11,762 nucleotides of DNA, taken from positions 1-11,762 of the forward strand of contig JAEZCJ010000013.1 in assembly GCA_023433615.1 (NCBI GenBank), in the 5' to 3' direction. A program made the position numbers and the translations under genes. The notes under the pieces are model-generated. The model was not told the origin of the DNA and did not search any database. It was given only the letters and a program-made list of their open reading frames with translations. Below, one piece after another: positions 7,001 to 11,762 of the stretch (its first letter is position 1; each line of letters begins with the position of its first letter). This DNA comes from Bacillota bacterium (GTDB lineage: Bacteria > Bacillota > Bacilli > Paenibacillales > Paenibacillaceae).

Positions 7001-7549
7001 CTAATACCCTGCGATAATGGTCTTCAACTGCTCGATCGTGCGCGTCAGCGACATATTTTCCACGACGTGTTCGCATTGCTTGCGGTAGGAGACTTCCTCG
7101 GTGTAGTGGTCCAAGTAGCTCTCCACGACCTCGTAAGGCGTGCCCTTGCTCTCCAGCCGTTCGCGGACGGTCTGCTTGTCGACGTAGAGGAACAAGCGCA
7201 CCGCAGTATCCCCGTAGATACGCTTAATGGCGTCCGCACCCTCCCGGTTCAGGACGAGGTACAGGCTTCTGCCTGCAGCAAGCGCGGCGTCGAGCTCGCT
7301 CTTCAGGATGCCGTACCGATGCTTGCCGATCGTGACCGCCTCGATGAAGGCCCCGCTGGCAGCCAACTCCGTGAACCGATCCTTGGAGACGTAATGGTAG
7401 TCCAGGTCGGGGCGGATCCGATCCCGCGGCTCTCGGTCCGTGCAGGAAGATACGTGCGCAATTCCTGTCTCCGCAGCAATGCGGTGCGCAGCCGTCTTCC
7501 TGCCGGAACCGCTGGTACCCGTGAATATGAAGATGCGTTGATCTGCCAT
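7001..7549 (-). CDS. Guanylate-kinase-like P-loop protein
   Basis: This encodes a 182-residue protein with the guanylate kinase fold, close to the usual 190-210 residues. The Walker A loop reads GTSGSGRKT (Gly11-Thr19), where Gmk normally has GPSGxGKST. Arg17 therefore sits at the usual Lys position and Lys18 one place later. The GMP-binding stretch SCTDREPRDRIRPDLDYHY follows the Gmk pattern (S-TTR-PR--E--G-DY), but the Glu that normally contacts guanine is Ile. The segments FIEAVTIGKHRYG, YLVLN and LFLYVDKQTVRERL match the core. The start has a very good RBS (AGGAGG, plus strand 7558-7563, eight bases away). It lies 20 bases after the GGDEF-EAL gene and is probably in the same transcript. 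Housekeeping GMP kinase activity is doubtful. It may be a specialised nucleotide-binding paralogue, and I use no gene symbol for that reason. Confidence 0.85.
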   Translation of the reverse strand: MADQRIFIFTGTSGSGRKTAAHRIAAETGIAHVSSCTDREPRDRIRPDLDYHYVSKDRFTELAASGAFIEAVTIGKHRYGILKSELDAALAAGRSLYLVLNREGADAIKRIYGDTAVRLFLYVDKQTVRERLESKGTPYEVVESYLDHYTEEVSYRKQCEHVVENMSLTRTIEQLKTIIAGY

Positions 7550-7569
7550 TGCAATCGCCTCCTAAGCCA

Positions 7570-10500
7570 TTATCGGATGAACGGATTCGGCTGACCTTGC
7601 CGGCTTGCCATGAATTGCTCGAATTGATCCGGCGGCATCGGCTTGCCGATGTAGTAGCCCTGTATATGATCGCAGCCGAGATGGCGGAGCTGCCGCACTT
7701 GGTCTTGCCCTTCGACGCCCTCGGCCATCGTGGACAAGCCGAGGCTGTGCGACATCGCGATGACCGCTTTGACGATCGCGGCATCGTCCCTATCCTCCGT
7801 CATGTCGCGAACGAACGACTTGTCGATCTTGACCATGTGGATCGGCAGCCGCCGCAGCAGCATGAGCGAGGAATGGCCGGTACCGAAGTCGTCGATCGCG
7901 ATCCGAATGCCGATGTCCGCGAGCTCCTGCAGCATCTGCGCGCTGTGCTCCATGTTCTGAATGGCCGTCGTCTCCGTGATCTCCAGGCAGAGCAGTCGCG
8001 GCTCCACGCCGGTCTCCTCGAGAACCGCGCGAACCCAGGACGAGAAGTGCTGCTGGCGAAAATGCTGCGCCGACACGTTCACCGACACGATGAGCTGCGG
8101 CATGCCCATGCGCTGCCACTTGATAATCTGCTGGCAGGCTTCGCGCACGACCCAGACGCTGATCGGCACGATCCAGCCCGTCTCCTCGGCCAGCGGGATA
8201 AAATCATTCGGCTGCACGGTGCCATGCTCGGCGGAGTGCCAGCGCAGCAGCGCCTCGGCGCCGAGAATGCGGCCGGTAGCGAGGTCGATCTGCGGTTGGT
8301 AATGCAAGACGAGTTCGTCCTTCTCGACCGCTCTGCGCAGATTGTTGCCGAGGAGGAAGCGCTTCTCGAGCTTCGAGCTGAGATCCGGCGTATAGATCAC
8401 CATCTGATCGCGGCCGTTCTCCTTGGCTTTGTACATCGACATGTCGGCATGCTTGATCAAGGCTTCGATGCTGTCGCCGTGATCGGGGTAGAAGCATGCG
8501 CCGATGCTGGCCGTCGTGAATACTTCTCGACCCATGATGACGAGCGGCGTAACAAGGCTGGCGATCAGAGTGTTCACGATCTGCACGATCTCGTCCACGC
8601 CGGAGACCGGAGAGAGAAGGATGATGAATTCATCGCCGCCGAGGCGGGCTACGACATCGCCGGGCCGGACGCTATCGCGCAGCTTGCCGGATACATGCTG
8701 CAGCAGCTTGTCGCCGGCCAGATGCCCGAGCGTATCGTTAGTCAGCTTGAAGCTGTCCAGGTCCATCAGCAGGATGGCGGACTGATTGCCTCGCTGCCAC
8801 TCCTGCTCCATCATGGTCAAGGCGTTCTCGAAGAAATAAGCGCGGTTAGGCAGTCCGGTCAGCGGGTCATGATAGGCGAGCCGCCGAATGCGCTCCTCAT
8901 CCATCTTCTTCTCCGTAATGTCCGTGATGGAACCGATCATGCGGACCGGGCTGCCGGTTTCATCGAACATGGCTTCTCCCGCGACATAGAGCCATACAGG
9001 CGGAGCTTCCGCTTCGGGAGGAAGCATCCGGAATTCAGCATGGTAGGGTTTCCTCTCCTTCAGGTGAGCCTCGATTAGCGTCTTCATCCGCTCCCTGTCT
9101 TCGGGATGGATGAAGCTGAAGAAATGCTGCGGTTCCTCGGATATGGAGGATTCGATCGGGCGGGTCATATTCAGGAATCGGCTGTTCCATTCAACCTTGT
9201 TCGCCCTGATATCCCAGTCCCATATGCCGTCGTTGGTCGAATTCGAGACGATCTCGAGCTGTTCAGCCACGGTTCGAAGCTTGCCGAACAGAAACTCCCG
9301 TTCCAGCAGCGCAGCCAAGAGGTTATAGCTCTGATGCGCAAGGTTGCTCGAGAACACGGTGCTCAGCCGGTCGAGCGGCCCGGCCAGAACCATGTAGCCC
9401 CAGTCGCGGCTGCTGCTCTTGACGGGATGAAGGACGACGCAGTCCGTGCCGCCGTTCTGCGCAGACTCCGGAAGGGCCTCAACCGGAGGGAAGCGCCGTA
9501 CGGGGTATGCCTGCCCATGGGCGGGCGGCGGATGTCCGCTCAGGCTGAAGGATCGCGTGATAACCAGCCGCTGGCGCTCGGACGAATCTTCCCATAGCGC
9601 AAGGTATCCCCAATCGGCCGTAGGTTTGAATAGGGCTTCCATCTCAAAATGCTCCGTCGAGGTGGCATCGATCATCGTCTGAATCCAAGCCGCGTTGCTG
9701 ATCTCGATCTCGCGCAGCGAATGGCGCAGCTCGGCAACGGTGTGCGAATAGCGCTCGACATGTTCCGTCGATCCGTAATCCGCTGCCGCGCAGCCGCAAG
9801 ACCGGCGCACGACGAGCGAGACGGGCACCGTCGCAACCGATTGCGCCTGCTTGCGGCCCAGCAGGGCGTCATGCAAGAGGTCCACGGCAGCGAGGGCCAG
9901 ATCCGCGTAAGACTGACGGACGGTCGTCAGCGAATAGCCGGCATCAGCAGACTGCTCGATGTCATCGAAGCCTGTCACGACGACATCGCCGGGCACGTCC
10001 AATCCGTGATCGCGCAGCCGGGAGATCGCGCCGAATGCGTTCTTATCCGTGCTTGCTACGACGGCGGTGAAGGGCACCTCTCGTCCGAGGAGCATGTCGA
10101 TCCCCTCTATGCCGCCGGACATCAGATTGTCCGCTACCTCGACTACGAGCTCCGGGTTATAAGGGATCGCGAGCGCTTCAAGCGTATCCTTGTACGCGGC
10201 GAAACGCTCCGCTTGGTCATAGTGAAAATGCGTACCTATGAACGCGATGGCCGTGTGGCCGTGATCCGCCAAGTGATGCACGGCTTGCGAAATGCCGGAT
10301 CGATTATCGATCAGGACGGTATGGCAGGGGAGATCCTGCTGGAGATAACCGATCGAGATAACCGGCTTGCCGGTCTCGGCCAGCCGCTCCTTCGTTTGGG
10401 CGCCGACGGCATCCAGGAGCAGGATGCAGGCGTCCATCGCATCCAGGAACAACGGGTCCTCGATCATCGGACCGTAAGGGTGATTCGATTGCGTCTGAAT

Positions 10501-10617
10501 GACCGTGAGCTGCCAGCTGTAGGCCTGGGCTGCATGGTTGATCGTATTGAGGATTTTGCCGAAATAGTCGCCGTCCAGATGAGGCGTGAAAATAACGATT
10601 CGATAGTTGCGCTTCAT
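7570..10617 (-). CDS. LacI-type sensor / PAS / GGDEF / EAL c-di-GMP protein
   Basis: This encodes a 1015-residue cytoplasmic protein with no signal peptide or membrane helix. Residues about 4-275 are a LacI/RbsB-type ligand-binding domain lacking the LacI DNA-binding helix-turn-helix (IVIFTPHLDGDYFGKIL, VVVTGFDDIEQS, ending RRSCGC). Residues about 280-440 contain a helical stretch and a GAF-like region of uncertain class. PAS follows at about 450-570 (GIWDWDI). The GGDEF domain (about 575-735) has its motif at 660-664, DLDSFKLTNDTLGH, and an inhibitory I-site RPGD at 651-654, five residues before GGDEF. The EAL domain (about 755-1000) has EALLRW at 788, SVNVSAQHF, LEITET, DDFGTG, KIDKSF and AEGVE. 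All main catalytic residues are present, so it may both make and degrade c-di-GMP. GTG at 10626 is in frame, but ATG at 10617 better fits AAAGGA (plus 10629-10634). The guanylate-kinase-like gene follows. Confidence 0.93.
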   Translation of the reverse strand: MKRNYRIVIFTPHLDGDYFGKILNTINHAAQAYSWQLTVIQTQSNHPYGPMIEDPLFLDAMDACILLLDAVGAQTKERLAETGKPVISIGYLQQDLPCHTVLIDNRSGISQAVHHLADHGHTAIAFIGTHFHYDQAERFAAYKDTLEALAIPYNPELVVEVADNLMSGGIEGIDMLLGREVPFTAVVASTDKNAFGAISRLRDHGLDVPGDVVVTGFDDIEQSADAGYSLTTVRQSYADLALAAVDLLHDALLGRKQAQSVATVPVSLVVRRSCGCAAADYGSTEHVERYSHTVAELRHSLREIEISNAAWIQTMIDATSTEHFEMEALFKPTADWGYLALWEDSSERQRLVITRSFSLSGHPPPAHGQAYPVRRFPPVEALPESAQNGGTDCVVLHPVKSSSRDWGYMVLAGPLDRLSTVFSSNLAHQSYNLLAALLEREFLFGKLRTVAEQLEIVSNSTNDGIWDWDIRANKVEWNSRFLNMTRPIESSISEEPQHFFSFIHPEDRERMKTLIEAHLKERKPYHAEFRMLPPEAEAPPVWLYVAGEAMFDETGSPVRMIGSITDITEKKMDEERIRRLAYHDPLTGLPNRAYFFENALTMMEQEWQRGNQSAILLMDLDSFKLTNDTLGHLAGDKLLQHVSGKLRDSVRPGDVVARLGGDEFIILLSPVSGVDEIVQIVNTLIASLVTPLVIMGREVFTTASIGACFYPDHGDSIEALIKHADMSMYKAKENGRDQMVIYTPDLSSKLEKRFLLGNNLRRAVEKDELVLHYQPQIDLATGRILGAEALLRWHSAEHGTVQPNDFIPLAEETGWIVPISVWVVREACQQIIKWQRMGMPQLIVSVNVSAQHFRQQHFSSWVRAVLEETGVEPRLLCLEITETTAIQNMEHSAQMLQELADIGIRIAIDDFGTGHSSLMLLRRLPIHMVKIDKSFVRDMTEDRDDAAIVKAVIAMSHSLGLSTMAEGVEGQDQVRQLRHLGCDHIQGYYIGKPMPPDQFEQFMASRQGQPNPFIR

Positions 10618-10719
10618 CGCGTACACATCCTTTGGACATCATGTTGTCGATCATCGCTGCTTAAGGAGAGAGCGGTGAGACCATAGTCGCAGGTCAAACA
10701 AGCGAAAACTGCAGTCCGC

Positions 10720-10749
10720 ATAGTAAAATTAATGTAATGAATTCCACAA
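10720..10749 (-). promoter_or_regulatory. Candidate promoter for the c-di-GMP gene
   Basis: Read on the minus strand, TTGTGG (plus 10744-10749) and TACTAT (plus 10720-10725) are separated by 18 bases and lie about 100 bases before the coding start. The -10 matches four of six bases, and the -35 keeps the TTG. The inverted repeat 10735-10771 covers the -35, so control by a bound protein is plausible. Confidence 0.35.
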
Positions 10750-10771
10750 AATTGTTAGAATTCCTTCATTA
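10735..10771. repeat. Inverted repeat with internal direct repeat in the divergent promoter gap
   Basis: The arms TAATGAA (10735-10741) and TTCATTA (10765-10771) are perfect inverted copies 23 bases apart. Overlapping them is a direct repeat of GAATTCC (10739-10745 and 10758-10764, 19 bases start to start). The element lies between the divergent c-di-GMP and SDR genes and over the candidate leftward -35. It could be an operator for either gene. Its A+T-rich content makes chance a real alternative. Confidence 0.4.
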
Positions 10772-10818
10772 TCGGTTAAGTATATCTGATATTGTTACGC
10801 ATATCGGGCCGTAAGGCC

Positions 10819-10824
10819 TATAAT
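10819..10824 (+). promoter_or_regulatory. Candidate -10 box for the second SDR gene
   Basis: A perfect TATAAT lies 35 bases before the SDR start. No good -35 is found at the normal distance: the 17-base position reads TACGCA, and TTGTTA (10792-10797) is 21 bases away. The -35 region instead holds the small palindromes GATAT-N8-ATATC (10788-10805) and GGCC-GTAA-GGCC (10807-10818). Activator-dependent transcription is possible. Confidence 0.45.
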
Positions 10825-10858
10825 AAGCATAACGCCATTGGGAAGCGGAGGAGAAGGA

Positions 10859-11626
10859 ATGCCGATACAGATCGATCTAACGGGCAAGACCGCGCTGATC
10901 ACGGGCGCTACCGGGGATCTTGGGCGCGTAATGGCGAGGACGCTGGCGTCATGCGGAGCGGATGTCGCCATCCACTACAACGCCAATGCCGCGAAGGCGC
11001 AGGAGCTAAGGCAAGAGCTCGAGGGGATGGGCCGCCGGGCGCTGCCTGTGCAGGCGGACATTACGAAGGCAGAGGATATTGCCCGAATGAGGCAGAAGGT
11101 TCAGGAGCAGCTCGGCGATGTACACATCGTGGTAGCCAACGCCGTCGTGCAGTATAAATGGACCTCCGTGCTGGAGCAGCCGGCCGAGGACTATGCAAGC
11201 CAGTTCGAGTCCTGCGTCATGCAGAGCGTCTATCTGGCCAAGGCATTCCTGCCCGCAATGATTGAGCGCCGGAGCGGTCGATTCATCGGGATCAACACGG
11301 AATGCATCATGCAGAATTTTGCGACGCAGTCGGCGTATGTGGCGGGCAAGCGCGGCATGGACGGCGTCTATCGCGTGCTGGCCCGAGAAGTAGGCGAGCA
11401 TCAGATTACGGTGAACCAAGTCGCGCCGGGCTGGACGATCAGCGACCGCGACCGTTCGAGCGGCACGGAGCGCAGCGAGGCGTACGAGAGCACGGTTCCG
11501 CTGAAGCGCAGAGGCACCGATCAAGAAATCGCCAATGCCGTAGCGTTCCTCGCATCCGATCTCGCCAGCTTCATTACGGGTGCGTACATTCCTGTCTGCG
11601 GCGGGAATATTATGCCGACGGTGTAG
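10859..11626 (+). CDS. Divergent SDR-family oxidoreductase
   Basis: This encodes a 255-residue short-chain dehydrogenase-type protein of normal length. The cofactor loop is TGATGDLG, and the catalytic pair Tyr160-Lys164 (YVAGK) is present. Two other motifs deviate. The usual NNAG reads ANAV (VVANAVVQY). The catalytic Ser, 13 residues before Tyr, is Thr147 in GINTECIM. The C-terminal PVDGG-like stretch reads PVCGG. An NAD(P) fold is clear, but catalytic efficiency and substrate are not. ATG at 10859 follows GGAGGAG (10847-10853) by five bases; an in-frame TTG at 10838 is unlikely because it lies upstream of that RBS. It is transcribed divergently from the c-di-GMP gene, with the intergenic repeats between them. 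It shares only the general family with the other SDR in the window. Confidence 0.9.
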   Translation: MPIQIDLTGKTALITGATGDLGRVMARTLASCGADVAIHYNANAAKAQELRQELEGMGRRALPVQADITKAEDIARMRQKVQEQLGDVHIVVANAVVQYKWTSVLEQPAEDYASQFESCVMQSVYLAKAFLPAMIERRSGRFIGINTECIMQNFATQSAYVAGKRGMDGVYRVLAREVGEHQITVNQVAPGWTISDRDRSSGTERSEAYESTVPLKRRGTDQEIANAVAFLASDLASFITGAYIPVCGGNIMPTV

Positions 11627-11689
11627 TTCAGCTTTACAAAAAAATGTTTTTGTTCACCTCGCTTGAAGGCGGTCTGCCCGTGCGCTAAG

Positions 11690-11701
11690 CTTGTATACAA
11701 G
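11690..11701. promoter_or_regulatory. GntR-type operator candidate before the last gene
   Basis: CTTGTATACAAG is a perfect 12-base palindrome. Its core TTGTATACAA resembles the sites of FadR/FCD-type GntR regulators, which is established for that family in general. It abuts a -10-like GATAAT (11703-11708) and lies 49 bases before the start at 11751, so bound repressor would occlude the promoter. No GntR gene is visible in the window. Confidence 0.5.
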
Positions 11702-11750
11702 TGATAATACAACTTCAATGCAAGCTACCGAAGGAGGCATCCCGATAACG

Positions 11751-11762
11751 ATGGAATTGCAA
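11751..11762 (+). CDS. Start of a gene cut by the window edge
   Basis: ATG at 11751 opens a frame reading M-E-L-Q before the sequence ends. It is supported by a strong RBS, AAGGAGG (11731-11737), 13 bases upstream, and by the -10 and palindrome further upstream. Four codons are too few to name a product. A spacing of 13 bases is a little long, so a later start beyond the edge is possible. Confidence 0.5.

Noticed and set aside
7549..9078. Long plus-strand open frame of 509 codons
   Set aside because: It lies wholly opposite the GGDEF-EAL gene, has no recognisable domain, and its composition is the mirror of that gene's codons. The minus-strand reading has full motifs.
9649..10686. Plus-strand open frame of 345 codons
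   Set aside because: It is antisense to the LacI-like domain, with arginine-rich low-information protein and no family motif.
11636..11653. A+T-only hairpin ACAAAAA-AATG-TTTTTGT after the second SDR
   Set aside because: Only one G-C pair per arm makes the stem too weak for a confident terminator call, though some termination here cannot be excluded.

Overview
The window looks like chromosomal DNA from a spore-forming Firmicute of the Paenibacillus/Cohnella type. This is inferred from strong AGGAGG-type ribosome binding sites, moderately G+C-rich coding DNA with A+T-rich gaps, and the gene families present: a YdgH/YdfJ-like MMPL pump, a MEDS-domain kinase, and an AraC regulator with GyrI-like domains. 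No rRNA, tRNA, CRISPR array, insertion sequence or phage gene was seen. Coding density is high and no gene-free stretch exceeds about 300 bases.

Layout. (1) 45-3191 is an efflux module. It has a TetR-family regulator and an MMPL-family (RND superfamily) membrane transporter. The 231-base gap between them carries two near-identical 20-bp palindromes, probably the TetR operators. (2) 3391-5495 is a two-gene operon of a soluble MEDS-domain histidine kinase with a degenerate ATP-binding site and a short-chain dehydrogenase (SDR). It follows a very stable hairpin and ends at a good intrinsic terminator (5523-5554). (3) 5629-6990 is an AraC regulator with two successive GyrI-like ligand-binding domains. 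(4) On the minus strand, 10617-7001 is a two-gene operon. It holds a 1015-residue cytoplasmic signalling protein (LacI/RbsB-like ligand-binding domain, GAF-like linker, PAS, GGDEF, EAL) followed 20 bases later by a guanylate-kinase-like P-loop protein with unusual binding-site residues. (5) 10859-11626 is a second, more divergent SDR, transcribed away from the c-di-GMP gene across a 241-base regulatory gap. (6) At the right edge, a GntR-type palindrome and a strong RBS precede the first four codons of another gene (11751 onward).

How the parts may work together. The TetR/MMPL pair is a classical ligand-induced efflux unit. The most interesting segment is 7001-10617. There, a sugar-type ligand sensor is built directly into a protein with intact c-di-GMP synthase and phosphodiesterase motifs, and it is probably co-transcribed with a protein of the guanylate kinase fold. 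That suggests, but does not prove, a small-molecule-gated c-di-GMP switch linked to guanine nucleotides. All functions are inferred from reading motifs; no database search was run.
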